A stretch of DNA of 64,000 nt from Apostichopus japonicus (GCF_037975245.1 NC_092563.1:15208094-15272093), one strand, 5' to 3'; positions 36,564 to 50,080 are shown, counted from the first letter of the stretch. Notes: a model not told the origin generated them from the sequence alone. Program-made: numbers and translations.

Positions 36564-39500
36564 ATCATCAGATGACGTTTCCAGCAAAGAATCATGATTT
36601 ATTAGCTCTGCAGTTTTGTTGTTTTTTTTCCCCTGTGAAATATATAGCCTATGTTAGTCAAAGCAGTATTAGCTATCTGTTAGTATATAATAGTAACCCA
36701 TAGCAAAATGTCAAATGAGCAAATTGCTATGCGAGTGGAAAGCTGATCATGTAAATCGCTTTTTGTCCATAGTATTTATAATTCTGAGAGGAAATTTGGA
36801 GCTGTCAAAACTGTAACACAAAATTTGAATATTGAATTATTCCCTGAACTGTGTAAGACAATATATATGTGTAAGGTATGGAATGAATGTATGATTATAT
36901 AGCTCTGGCCAATAATATACACATGTGGCAGGGATAAAAATGTTGTGTTAACAGGAGTATAGATCTACAATAGTGAATTTATTTGTTAAGGGTCGTCTGA
37001 TGATTTGCAACTCTTGTGAGATGATCAAGATTTAAAGGTATGCTGTATTGGCTCCAAATATGCTAGATATTCAAATATGGTCACATTTGGTCAAAATTCT
37101 TAAACTGTTTTCAGTACAACCTCCGAGGAAATTTTCCTCACTGGGACATTCAGTGTTCTTGTGTGTTCCTTAAAAATATCTGAGATCAATGTGGAGAGTA
37201 AAGACCTCCAGGAAAGTATTCTTTGAAAACTTCTAGCAATTATAGCGGGCTACAATTTGGGGCCTATACTGACTACCTTTAATTGTATGCTGTGTTGATT
37301 TTCGACAGACATCCAGTTTTATTTCTTCCTTTCTTTCTTTGGTAAGAAGTTTGTGTCGATACTTTCCATTATATTTATTTTTTGGGACAACTCAGTTCGG
37401 ACAAACTTTTACTCAGACAGACTTTAGAGAAAATGATTTTCCTTTAGAATCGGTATATCTGCCAAGCAAAATCCTGTGGATTTTATTATACATACGTTGC
37501 AACATCGTTGAACTGGAATTTGTAGATAGTATTATATATACATAGCATTTTAGTGCACTTTTTAAATAACCAAAGGAGTGACAAAGTATCTGTCTACCTC
37601 TCAGCTAAAAAAAAAGAGTAAATTTATGTAATGTAAATATATTCTTAAAAGGCGCATTACATGTAAAAACATCTCAATGCGTCATACAACATATAAATTA
37701 CAAGCAATGAAATAAAATTATCAAATTTAGGGGAAAACAAACATAGCATGGCTATTCATTATTAACATTTGTGATACATGTATGCCTGTAATGAGGGACT
37801 TCCCCAAGACAGAAAAATAATAGACAATAATAAATTTCAAATTTGGTGGTGCCTCCAGACTATCTGGGAAAAACAAAAAACCAGAGTGATGTCACCAGGG
37901 CACTGAAATTCAGCGGAAAATGTTTTTTTTATTATTTTGTTATTAGATTTAACGCACTACTTTACTTGGGAAAATAATAATAATAACAACGATACAAAAC
38001 TTATAAATACAGAGAACCTTGACAGCTTCAGCAAACATTTCCAGGTGTATAATGTTTCAAAGATAAATCAATAAAAAAGAGTATATCATAGAATAAAATA
38101 GTTTACCATTATGACATTACAGACCTTTCAATGATCCATTCCAGGGACAAATTGGAAGGGTTTAGTCTAACAAAACATTATTTTCAAATTCAATCTACTA
38201 TATCTTTAGTTAGGGATAAGCTCTCCAGATGGGGTTTGCAACTAAAAGTAACTAATATTTTTCTTTGTCATATTATTAAGTGCAAGTCTCACATTTATCT
38301 GCTATGTACAGGCACGAGCTTTTTCCAGGAATTCGCGGAATATCTGTGATTTCTTTTCGACCTCGGGGACAAAAACTATTATCCTAACACACTGTAGCAT
38401 ACACAAACTGGAGCCTATATCGCAATTTTTGCAAAGTTCCATGATTTTGTTTAACCCCAGGCTCATCCCTGTATATAGGACTATATCCCTTTACAGTAAG
38501 TTGAAAGAAAAACCAGAGCAAATCTAAAAAAGAAATGACACTGATATAAGCCCCAACTCTTGCATTGCAACCCTTTGTCTGTTTGCCACTACTCTATTGC
38601 TTTTAATTTTAGACTAGCATTGTCTTCCATGCCAAGATTTTCATACCAGAGTTCTGTTTACTTTTTGCCGTGAAAACATACGAGGAGAAGAAGTGTACTG
38701 GGGGGCAACCACAAAGGGTTTCAGCTTTTAATAGCATAAAGACATCACACAGTGATTAAAATGTCATAGCCCATGACATTTAAGACAAGTGGTATCTCCC
38801 TAAGAGATCTTAGTTTTCTCTTTGCAGAGCAATGGTTGTATGTAGTACTAAAGTACACTGTAAGTATAGCATGAGCATCAATATTTGTATGTACTGCATA
38901 GCTCTGCCGTATACAGTAGCTAAGATCCAGTGTAGTAAATCTATTCCATTTTCAAAGGAAATTGTGACATATATATTCTAGACCGTATATCGCCGTCCTG
39001 ATCACATGGTAGCAGTCCCCATGTAATGTGTACGTACAGTAAGGAGAATTGGCCAGATCAGTAAAGTTATAAGTTTTATTGGTTCTCATGTCCAGGCACC
39101 ATCTTGGGTGACTATTTGATTTTATAGAAAGTATCGAATATGTGGTAAAGATGGTGATGATGATGATCATTGAGTTGTTTTCAGATCAAACCTTTTTTTG
39201 GACAGCAATTTGGTAAAATTTTCTGCAGAATTTGATATATGAAAACTACATTTAATGGTTGTAATGTGCGGTTGTCAATTTGAAAAAATAAGGTTTCAAA
39301 TAACAGCAAAGAATACACATTTTTTTCAGTCTCAATTCCGATTTTTCTATAATAATGTAATTAATGTAAAATGCAAAAAACAAGATATAAAATAATAATA
39401 AAATATCTATGTGACAACATATGTGCAACATAGTGAAAACCATCTAAACAAGGGCAACTGTCTTTATGCTATGATCAGTAAATTGCAGCCCTATTTTAAA

Positions 39501-40733
39501 AACATTAATATTTGGTAGATTCAAATTAAAATTGTCAGGAAATTGACAACCAAATGCAAAGAGCATATACCTGCTGATTTGAAAATACATCTCACATACT
39601 GTATTAGTGTACTGTGAAGTTATGATGCTTTTTACTGTGGCATTCACACAGCTAAAGTTATTAACAAACTAATTATGTTGGAAGTTAACATATAGAGAGG
39701 AAAGACTTTTACCTTGGCTTTTAAGTGTCCTTTAGATGGCAGAAATTTCAGATCATTATTTTTACTGAATTAACATTAAAAAAAAAGCCATTTTTATAAC
39801 AAGCTCTAGAATCGGTGTCAAGATTTATTATGCAAAACAAGAGTCTGCAGTTTGTGATATTTGAGCTCCCCCACCCAGCCAAGTTACAGCGTTATATCAG
39901 GACAAATTTAGGCGGTTAACATTGTTGACGATGAGTAGGATCGTAGGAAAGTCATTTTGCAGAATTTAATGAAATGTCAAAATAGGGAAAATCCCTCTCG
40001 GTGTATTAATTATTTTGTGTTTTTTCTTTGATACAAAAAGGTAATTTTGTAGTTAGCATGGAAATATTCCTTCTTGAGATAAATAGGACGACTTTGAATA
40101 TGTATATATTCCATTTACAATAAATATTCTTACTGGCAAGCTTTTGTCAAATCAATCTTGTCTGTATGAAAATGTGTCTGTGTGGTTTTTAACACTTCTG
40201 GTATGCGATAAAATATTGTGCAGTAAGACTACACAAAGCCTTGCAATTTAAATAATTTATGCAAAATGTCCGTCTTTATGCATTGGCAATCGCAGCACAG
40301 TATTTTAACTCTATTAATTTTACCATGTCTTCTACTGTTTTTGTGTTTTATTTAACCTGATTGAATGAGATCTTGAAAATAAGAACTTTATCGGCACAAT
40401 GTTTTATGCATCGTAGCATATTTTGGGGTAATTTTTGGCTTCATCTTGGCCTGTAATTCTCAAATGCTTGGCACTAGGTGATAGTATCTTATCTGTTAGA
40501 AGGCTTATTTTGACCCAGGCTATTGAATAAAGTTAACATACCAAAAAAAATAACCATTATTTATAAGGCTGTTATGCATCCAAACTTTTAAGTTTTTGGT
40601 CAGAGAGAAAATACCTGAAGTCTATGAGCATATAAACAGTGCTGTTTGACTTACTGCAAGTAGACGGATCAACAATATATGTTAAAAAAAACATGAGATA
40701 ATAAAATAAAAAAGCATCAGCAGTGCATTCATG
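36564..40733. other. non-coding stretch, nothing recognised
   Basis: A+T-rich. Short frames, for example 38131-38349, show no family resemblance. Confidence 0.45.
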
Positions 40734-40778
40734 AGGGGGAGGGTGGAGGGGGAAGGTGGAGAGGGAAGGGGGAGGGGA
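40734..40778 (+). other. G-quadruplex-prone G-rich tract
   Basis: GGGGGAGGGTGGAGGGGGAA is followed by GGTGGAGAGGGAAGGGGGAG, at least five runs of three or more G with loops of a few bases. It sits within A+T-rich DNA upstream of JPH. Confidence 0.6.
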
Positions 40779-43700
40779 ATTAAAGGTTTTCAACTCGCTG
40801 TAAGTTATTTAGTTAAGGTTTTAAGCCAGTGAAACCAAAGAAACGTCCGACAGTAAAAAAATGATTGAAAAGTTGAAAGTAAAGAGAAGCCTCCTCGTGT
40901 TTGCATCATTTGAAAAATGTTGCATTCGTTTATTAAACATATCAACATGTGTTGACCATATGGCTCGGTGCGAAAAACTCTGGTCGGCGAACGAATTGAC
41001 AACTCTCTTTACGATACTGCAATTAAACTTTTGTAGTCGTATTTTTTTCCTTTTTCACAAATTGCACATCTGATTCTAGCTGATGAATGGATGTCTGTAC
41101 AACCTCGACAGTTGTCGCATGTAATGTCATTTGCCGCGATAAAACCGTGTTGAAGTTATAAAAAGAGGAAAGCGAAATCAGGAAGGCGGTGCGAGATGAA
41201 GGTTGTCGAGCTAGTCAACACGAGTAGCACCAGCTGTGATGGCCAATGTTGTGTCTGGTTCTCACTATATTAGAAATATGCTCTGGCTCATGGCTAACTA
41301 AGACTGCTGTTCTCTGCGATGTTTTTCTATCCGAAGCGCAAAAAAAGAGAGACTTCCTGCGGCTCCAATTTTTCGGAAGGTTTTTCTTCTGTACCTCGTT
41401 TTTGTACAGTTTCCTTGGAAACGACTTGTTATGGTAATATCATCATCTTCCTTATAGATAGGTTTTCGTTTTATTAAAAGATGGTCACAGAAAGACCCCT
41501 GGATATATTCAAATTATTTCTTTTGCCTTTCCTCTCACCTTCAGTTCCACACATTTGTGTGTTAATATGAGATGTTTGCTTTATTTTTTCATGCTTTTTT
41601 AAAGAAAATCCTTCATTTCTGTATGATAACGCTCTCATTTCTGAGTGTCTTTCTCGATAGAAGAGCATTTCAGAGCATGGAGGTTGGTACCGTACATCTG
41701 TACAAGTACCAAGTACGGTATCACATTGTTCGTTTAATGACAGCTGCTGCATAATTAGATACAGTCAGGAGTCTAAGACAGATCAAAGATTGCCCACACC
41801 CCCTCTTTAATTCTCTTTCCATGATATCCAAATCAACTTTTCATGGATTAAAAATATATGAATTTTTTATAAAGTTTTGATATGGCAATTTCCAAATTTC
41901 TTAATGGAGCCATTCTGCACTTTTTTTTTGGGGGGGGGGGGGGGGAACTTCATTGATTTAGTATAGCTCTTATAATTCTTGACATTTATTAACCTTTTTG
42001 AAATAGATTGCTGTATAAAGCAATACAGGGCTAAGTAGTATCCCTGTTTCTTGAAACGAACTTGTAACTATTGTGAAGAATCAGTGATGGTTTCACAGTG
42101 ATATGTACCCAGTAATAGGTATAGTATTGTAGCATAATGTTCCATGAACATTAAAAGTAGCCTTTCCTTCACGGGGTTGAAAAAAAAATCAAAATAAATA
42201 AATAACATAAATTGCTTTACATTTAAAAAATGCAAAGCAATTCAATTCTAATACATAGGATGTAATTAGTGTCCCATAATATTTCTTAAATTCACGGGGG
42301 AAAAAAATCACATTGCTGGAATTTACTATACGATGGAATTATTTATTTTTGTGATCTCTTAATGGAATAATTTATTTTTATTATCTCATATTGCAGCCAT
42401 TCCTCTCACCTCCATCCTAAGTGGAGGCTACTCTCTGATTTTTATCACTGATACTTTATTTTTTACACTGTATCAATTTTCTCTGGCATGGTAATGGAAC
42501 TCTAATGACAGGTACAGGATAATATATGACACATTATACATTTGCAAAATTTGGAAGGGAATTTGATCTTGTAAATTACATAATTTCCGATATTGGGTTG
42601 AGTGTTTAATAATTCCAGATGGTTTCGTCAATGTTTTTAGGGAAAAATGTGAATTTTCAGTTCTGTATGTATCAGAAGAAGAGGCCAGCTACCCTGACAT
42701 GTAGCGACTTGATTAATATTGGATATGACGGTAAAGTAAAATCATGCCAAGTCTGTTGAGGCTCCCCTATATAAAAATGACTGAAACAAGTGCAATTTTT
42801 CAAAAGAGAAAAAAAAATGACTGTAAAAAAAGGAAAAAAAGAAAACAGAAATAAATAAATACTGTAGTTCTGTTATTCAAATCACCTCATGCTTAATTTA
42901 GTCTTACATGTGTGTTTCCGATACATTAAAAAGACCGGTAGTAAATAAAGTCATGGAAAATGTTAGATCATGAAGGATGATAAGATGTAACAAAATTTTA
43001 CAGTAAAATTGTGGAAAGCTGGAAAAGACTTTTTCAAAAATCAACGGAATGAAAACTTATTTAAAACCTCCTTTAGTAGCTCCAGATCAGTTTGAAATAG
43101 CTCCAGAGAAGCTCAAAATTTCAGTTCCACTCAAGCCATATTTGGCCTCAGATGACGAAACATTAATGTTTGAACCCTTCCTCGTGCTCATTGCTTCGGC
43201 ATACACGTAGAAATGCAACATGACAGAGTATGTTATTTTGTTCAGTAAAAACCACAGGACTTTAAAGTCCTACTGTATCCATTGTTCAGTCACCATATAA
43301 ATCTCCATTCTTACAAAAAAAAATCCAAAATAAAAAAAAAATTGTGAGAATTTAAAATTAAAGGAATAAACCTTGATGCGATTTAGTATACAGTAGCAGC
43401 AATGCGTTTATTCCAATCCTCTTTGGGTTTCCGAGATTCGAGAGAGTTTTAATGATTGCGTGACACGGAAAGTACTGCGTATCAAGCTCTATTCATGATT
43501 GTATCAACAAACTGTATAACAGGATATCCTTGAAAATTGTGAACAGAAACGAAAGTCTAAGTACATTGCTTACAAGAAGGGGAAAAAAAAAACATGTAAA
43601 ATGTAAATATGTTTTGTTTTTTATACAAAGGAGAGACTCTGTATATAGTTACAATATAAAGCCACAATTGTATGTAACAATTTTGGGGATAAAAGTTCAA

Positions 43701-44149
43701 TTATTTATGGAGAAGTTGGCCTTTTAAGTTAGCTCAGTTGTGTGCATATATATGTTTATACAGTTCTGTACAGTAGGCTTCTGCCCAAGGATTTAACTGT
43801 ATTAGCACGACCACGATATGTAGTCATATTAAAACAGCCTTTAATGGAAAGGAGATGACATCAGAAATCGTACAGTTTATGGGTCTGGTGTCTTTCATTA
43901 ACAGTCTATTGCAGTACACTTCAGAAATAGCATACTGTATGTTGTGCACCATTGGGCTCTGCAGCGGCTTTTTTTTTTAGCAGAGGGCGCTGCCATGTCA
44001 GTCTTAATGTACTTCTTCTGTACTGCTTTATCTCTGAATCTTCTATAATTATGAACTAAATAGTAATCTACTTGAGGTCAAGTCAGGTTGTCAAGGTTTG
44101 CAGAACCAGACAGGAACGATACAAGGGTTTCTGCTAATATTTGAGCATG
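40779..44149. other. JPH 5' flank, no coding exon recognised
   Basis: It contains the TATA candidate (41157), a T9G16 tract (41921-41945), and A/T microsatellite-like stretches. An untranslated JPH exon may lie here but cannot be pinned down. Confidence 0.4.
41157..41165 (+). promoter_or_regulatory. candidate TATA box, plus strand
   Basis: TATAAAAAG is followed about 30 bases later by a locally G+C-richer stretch (GGAAGGCGGTGCGAGATG). It lies 3.8 kb upstream of the JPH acceptor, so it could serve a non-coding 5' exon. TATA-like strings are common in A+T-rich DNA, so this is weak without transcript data. Confidence 0.2.
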
Positions 44150-44626
44150 TCTGGCTTGAGAGCCCCATGGCTGGCTTGAGAGCCCCATGGCCTGCTGGCA
44201 GTGGCGGAGCGTCTATACAGTCAGGGGGCAGACGCCCCCCCCCCCGACTGACTCAAACGGACTGCTGGCGCCCTTTTTAGCTTTTTACCACTTTATTGGG
44301 ATCTCATCTACCTATTGACATTTGCCACATTGTCTGCAAATTAACAAGGCCCGGAAAGGGTCATTTCTGGCGATCTAGGGAGTATCTTTACTCAAAAAAA
44401 TTCTGTACGCTCTGAGCCAACCTGTGGAGGCGCTCCGCTTAGATAGTGTCCAGAGCCGTAGATACAGCTCTGATAGTGTCGGAAAAGAGCCCCTACAGAC
44501 CATTCTAGCCCCCCCCTGACCAATACCTCTAGCTCCGCCGCTGCCTGCTGGGGAGCCCCATGGCCTTCTGGAGAGACCCAGGGCCGGCTGGAGAGCCCCA
44601 TGGCCGGCTGGAAAGCCCGAAGGCCA
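44150..44626 (+). repeat. 20-21-bp minisatellite split by a hAT insertion
   Basis: CTGGCTTGAGAGCCCCATGG-type units: two before and about four after the transposon at 44199-44543 (for example CGGCTGGAGAGCCCCATGGC). The unit sequence reads continuously when the transposon and one target-site copy are removed. Confidence 0.8.
44199..44543. mobile_element. hAT MITE (345 bp) with perfect target duplication
   Basis: The ends CAGTGGCGGAGC and GCTCCGCCGCTG are inverted with one mismatch. The perfect 8-bp target duplication CCTGCTGG lies at 44191-44198 and 44544-44551. The interior (GGCGATCTAGGGAG, CTGTACGCTCTGAGCC, GGCGCTCCGCTTAGATAG) is homologous to the element at 23970, though the termini differ. 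It carries a C11 run near its left end. Confidence 0.93.
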
Positions 44627-44956
44627 AACTCGCAAACGGTTCAATAGTTACTAAGAAAGCTGCACTTTAGAATCTGTTGTTCTTGTGTCACAATCTGATG
44701 GCATCCAGGCAATAATTTAGTGTTCAAAATTTGTGCAGTAGTTTCGGCAGTTCTGAAGTTTGCCTTTTAATGAAATACTATGATGACGATATACAAGTAC
44801 GAAACTGCTTTACAACATCTTGGGACTTTTAGAGCAATTTGACCATTTTGCATAGCATAGCATTTTATGCTGTGATGCTGGATAGAATTACTGTACGTTC
44901 TCGCGGTATCACATTGACGCTGTTACAGGACAAAATGATCTTAACATACTTGATAA

Positions 44957-44991
44957 TTAATATCCTACTGTCTCTTCCTTTTCATCTGCAG
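44957..44991 (+). other. JPH: splice acceptor upstream of JPH first coding exon
   Basis: A pyrimidine-rich stretch (CTACTGTCTCTTCCTTTTC) is followed by ATCTGCAG ending at 44991, a strong 3' splice site. It lies 143 bases before the JPH start codon, which implies at least one non-coding 5' exon further left. Confidence 0.65.
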
Positions 44992-45519
<528 letters not shown>

Positions 45520-48308
45520 AATTACACTTTTTTCTGGTGAAATTTTCTCCCTCAAAGTTATTTTAATATGCTGGTCAGTAGTGACGAAGTGAGGAAAATT
45601 GAAACAAGCTCATTTTCTTAACAACCAGAACCATTTCTAGATGTGAAAAAATGTTATGACAGATTTGACATTTACAGCAACGTATTTTTTTTTATAATTA
45701 TATTCGAATGAGACTTTGTCATACAATTTTAATAATTCTTGGAAAAGGTGGAGAAAAAAGACTGCAAAGAATTTGTTTTTGTTTTGGTTTATGGGTTTGT
45801 GAATATTGTGTTGAATTATAAATAACTCATTACAGATGTATCATGTACACATTAAACAAAGGGATATTAATGTTGGGATCCCTTTCACCATGTCTTAAAT
45901 TTAACGGACGTGATTATGATAACGAGGGACCGATTTTTCTACACGTTTAAGTTTTGAATGGCTTGTCATCCTTTCTATTTATGATTCATTGCAGTGACTG
46001 GCAGGGATGAATTTCTTTGACTGTTCTTTAATATGATTAAAATTGGAAACATTTGTGTCTTTTTGCTTTTACCGTGTATATGACATGTCTGTTATTGATA
46101 GTATGCTGCAAGGTATAACTTGCTGTGACGTCTAATTCATAGTTGATTGCAAGTCATTATTTTCCCTCAGTAAGTTTATTTAAAAAAAAGAGAGACCTTT
46201 TTGTCTGTGCAAAATTAAGTGACTTCTGTTTAAAGAAAAACTTAAGCACACTTATGCAAGAAAATGTATTTAGTGTTACTATATCATAGGAGTGTATTTC
46301 TGTCGTACTCTAAATAGGAAGGCGATCCTTTGATGCAAAAATTAAACCTTGGAATTCCTAAACAATGGCACGTTAGAGCAAAGCGGCTTTTGCTTACAAT
46401 GTGTTTATATCTTGGCCGAACTTTGAAAGTCTGGTTCATAGTTTTTTGTGAAATTATTTGCAGAAAGAAAGAAGGTAAGAAATAAAAAGAAGAGAAATTG
46501 GCTTGCATTATGTATGTTGAGTTGAACGGTTCTATTATGTATGCAACTGGACCTCACCAGCTGCCCTTATGTTTTACAATATTTGAAACAAACAGGAAAT
46601 TGCGACAAACTTCCTTTTGTGAGGTCATGAATATTCATGTCTGGAAACATTGTTCTTCTTGGCGACTGATTCTAAAGCTGACGTTCATTTTTTTATATTT
46701 TTTTTTACCATTTCCAGGATTTCTCACTTTCAGGACAACCTTTGATAAGCCCTTCTAAGGTTTTAGCTTTTTTTTCTTTGTTTATGATTTCAGATCATTC
46801 GGCTAAATTTAGCAATGTTCACCCTTCTTAAAAGGATTCTACAAAACTGACATGGCAATAAAAGTCATTCTGGTCTGATCCCACGCTTTATTATTTAACG
46901 GATGTAACGTCTCTCGTGCCATCTCGGCACCGTATCAAATGCCCTCTCACATTACAGTGCATATTTCACAGGACGTTGTGTCTGATTTTAGTCCCTTTCC
47001 TCCCTCCCCCCCCCCCTTTCTTTCTTGTGGTAAATTTGCAAGGTAAGGACAAGTGACAGTTCTGAAATCCTCTCAGCTAAATTGACATCTCAGTGGAATG
47101 GAAGGAATAAAATTATTCTTTTAATGAAATGAAATTGTAACTGGAAGGGATATGCGGGTTGTTTTCGTCGTAGTTCTGTCAGAAAGATGGGGGGGGGGGA
47201 AACTGTTTCTATTTGTAGCCGGATAATTTTTGCTATCTTCCATACTCGCTCTGAGAAGAAGCTCCAAGATAAATATATCTTCTCCGCTTGCTTGTTGTTA
47301 CGATTTGATGGATGTATAAAGCTGAAAAAAGTTTACACTAAAACATTTGAACATCATGTAAACAAATGTTGGAAATTCCTAGTTTGGTACTTTAAACTAT
47401 AAGTTGTAAAAACTCAATTGTTTGTTTATCATTGATGGCACAAACATTAGGCCTTTAAAAATTTCCTTGCTGGTTATATCAACAAGTGTATTGTGAGAGA
47501 AAATAATGTAAAGCATTAAAACTTGTTGGACATGTAAATAAAAAACAAACATGAAAGATTTGGTCACTTCCAAGTTTGGGGAAAATTAGGCATTTCACTC
47601 AAGTTTGTTGTTTGCAAATGCTTGAAAACTACATCTTGCATTTATTTTTGGGTTAATTGGTGGAAGTTTTTGGTGATTTGGTGATATCAGATTCTACTGT
47701 TCAAAATGGGATCATCATCTCTTTAATACTTTGATTCGTAACATTTACACCAGGAATGACTAAACCAGGCAAACAAAGGTTAAAAGATTAATGGAAATTT
47801 AAAATATTGCATTACATTTGTGGGACACAAAATTTACTGTGAATCTTCACCGTTTATGCAGAGGGCGCTGTCATAGAGGTAACGGAGCAGTACATATGGC
47901 TGTGTTTTTTATGATTCTTTTTCTCATCTGATGCAAATGGATGACCAACCTACACAAAACAGTTATTTAGCAATGCTGAGCTAAATATTGCAAAGCAATT
48001 TCATTTGATAGCATTTGGCTGTTCTAAGAGATATACATGTATTCTAATTTGGCTTAATATGATGTAACAATATTCATCTTAAGTGGATGAATGTATTATT
48101 TAAACAATTATTCTGGTTTGTCAACATGCTAACCAAACTTAATAACCTGTTTCTAGAAACATTGATGCATCCTGTCTTGCACAATACTGGAGTAACGTAA
48201 TGTGATTCATCTGATGTGGATGACCAATTTGACAAAAATAGTAAGTAAGGTATGTCTAAGCATTCTAGATAGATTCAAAAGAGCTTATCTTAGTTGACTA
48301 TAGTAGCA
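45520..48308. other. JPH intron 1, no exon or repeat recognised
   Basis: A+T-rich, with C and G homopolymer runs near 47005 and 47190. No frame continues the MORN repeats. Confidence 0.6.
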
Positions 48309-48767
48309 GTGCCTAATGTTTTAAACTTGTGCAGGCAAGTCCATATTTTTATTGGTAGTCTGAGAGGACCAGAATCAGATGACCGAAATCAGTTTTGGAG
48401 TTCGTCCTGCAACTATTTGTTTTCATCGAATTTAAATTGCTTTGTAAATAAGCATTCCAAGTTGTAGGGAAAACGATTACTTGTATATAACACTCCATCA
48501 CGTTGGAGAAACTAACCAAGTAAAAACAAAAAAAATACTGTAGTGTTAGGCCTTTAATCTGCCCTAAGGGGAGTTTTGCTGGTCCAAAGCATGTGTTCTA
48601 TTCACCAAACTTACACATCTATCCTACTGTGTAAATACTGTTCTTACTTTGTTATTTTGCTACATTACAGTATTTTCAGACAACCAAATTTGCTGTTTGG
48701 ACAACCAAAATAGTAACAACGTGTTGTCCGAGGGACAGCTAGAAAAAAAATCCTTAAAAATTTGCCC
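48309..48767 (+). mobile_element. dispersed family G element, longer diverged copy
   Basis: TTCTATTCACCAAACTTACA, CAGACAACCAAATTTGCTG, TTGTCCGAGGGACAGCTAGA and the terminal CCTTAAAAATTTGCCC match the other copies in order. The left boundary is approximate, and the interior is about 100 bp longer than in copies at 31018 and 62657. Confidence 0.55.
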
Positions 48768-48966
48768 TGTTGCCTATTAGAATCTACTTAGTACAAGAGA
48801 CTATCTTATGCAGCATGGCTACAGCATGCTGCAGCCGTCCCCTCGTTGTGCTACTATTGACACAGTGCCTTAGTACCATTATAAGTCCCATCCATAGCTG
48901 GAATATTTGGAAATTAATGAACACCAATTTGTCTATATAGTCTCTGACCCAAAACAAGTTTTGCAC

Positions 48967-49111
48967 GCTCTTATTGTTTAAAATAAAAATAAAATAAAAC
49001 TGTTAGCAAACTGCTCATCCACTAGAGAGCCTGTGTAAGAGAATGTGTAAATGAAATTGGCCTGACGTTTCGATCCGAGCAGGATCTTCTTCAAAGGCTC
49101 TTATTGTTTAA
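48967..49111 (-). mobile_element. 115-bp retroposed element in a 15-bp target duplication
   Basis: GCTCTTATTGTTTAA occurs exactly at 48967-48981 and 49097-49111. Between them the minus strand begins CTTTGAAGAAGATCCTGCTC, then GGATCGAAACGTCAGGCC, and ends in TTTTATTTTATTTTTATT. The duplication plus a simple-repeat 3' tail indicates target-primed retroposition. The conserved start resembles a widespread metazoan repeat terminus and a degenerate hammerhead core. The autonomous partner is unknown. Confidence 0.75.
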
Positions 49112-49837
49112 CTGAAATTTGCTGATAATGAGCAATAATGTATGAATGAGCATCGGACAAACAATCTCCATCTATGTGGATGAACCAGATCTTGTTCTCG
49201 GCAAATAATTCTGCACATCGCCGTTTTATTCTTTTTCAGCATTGCAATTTGTCTGTTTGTTTCCAACTTCGTGGAAAGGGTAAATTCACAAAAGTGGCAT
49301 TTACATGAACTTTTACTATCGTTTGCCACTGATTGAGTCCCGTCTCACTTTCGAGAGGCAGAAAGGTATTTTTTTTGTGCTATTCTCTCCAAAACTCTGA
49401 TGAATAATTCAGCTTTGTGGGTTATCTTTTCCCACCCGCAGGTCTCTGCGTTGTACGTATGCGAGAGAGATGCACGTACATGTTCAGTGGAAAGGTTCCG
49501 GAAGATACGTCAGATTTCATTAATTTTTACCGCAAACGTTTGGCGGAGAGCCTTGTCGTCATCTCGGAGAGGTTAAATTAATAGATGGACAGTCTGATAA
49601 GTAACAGATCAAACTACACAAAACAGCCAGGTGTACAATATCTAGTCCACATGGTGTCCTGATTGAATAGGTGGATCTGTTCAATGTCACATTCCCTAAA
49701 AGCATTGAAAAGTTTTAAAAGGAAAAAGGGTCCATTAATATTGCAAAGTCTTTTCCCATATTGGTACTGAGAGTTATGAGATTGCTTCGGTTTTGAACTT
49801 TTTATTAATTTTTTTTATTAGTGAGTTTTTTTTATTA
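49112..49837. other. JPH intron 1, nothing recognised
   Basis: A pyrimidine tract ending CCACCCGCAG at 49441 looks like an acceptor, but the sequence after it encodes nothing recognisable. Confidence 0.45.
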
Positions 49838-50080
49838 AGGAGTGTTAGCTCAGTGGTTAACGCCGGTGCCTTTCAATCATAAAGTCCCCGGTTCGAGTCA
49901 CTCCCAGATTAATGTATGTCGTCCAGTTACAGAGTTGTTTATAATTAACAATTCATAATCATGGACGTTAAATATGAATGTAAGAGACTGACTTAGCTCA
50001 GCTTGCGGCTTTGATAAGCCAATGAGGCTTCTTCGCGAGTTCCTGCTTGCAGGAGGATCTAATATACATACATACATACA
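49838..50080 (+). mobile_element. tRNA-derived SINE, family A, full-length copy
   Basis: A-box-like GTTAGCTCAGTGGTTAACGC, B-box CGGTTCGAGTCAC, body with GTCGTCCAGTTACAGAG and GCTTGCGGCTTTGATAAGCC, and 3' end GTTCCTGCTTGCAGGAGGAT with a (CATA)n tail. It is the best-preserved relative of the copy at 3151. Confidence 0.85.

Noticed and set aside
44375-44644. Minus-strand Gly/Pro/Arg-rich frame of 89 codons
   Set aside because: Runs through the hAT MITE and the minisatellite.
49425-49580. Possible exon after the acceptor-like CCACCCGCAG
   Set aside because: No frame resembles junctophilin or any family I know, and a stop follows quickly.
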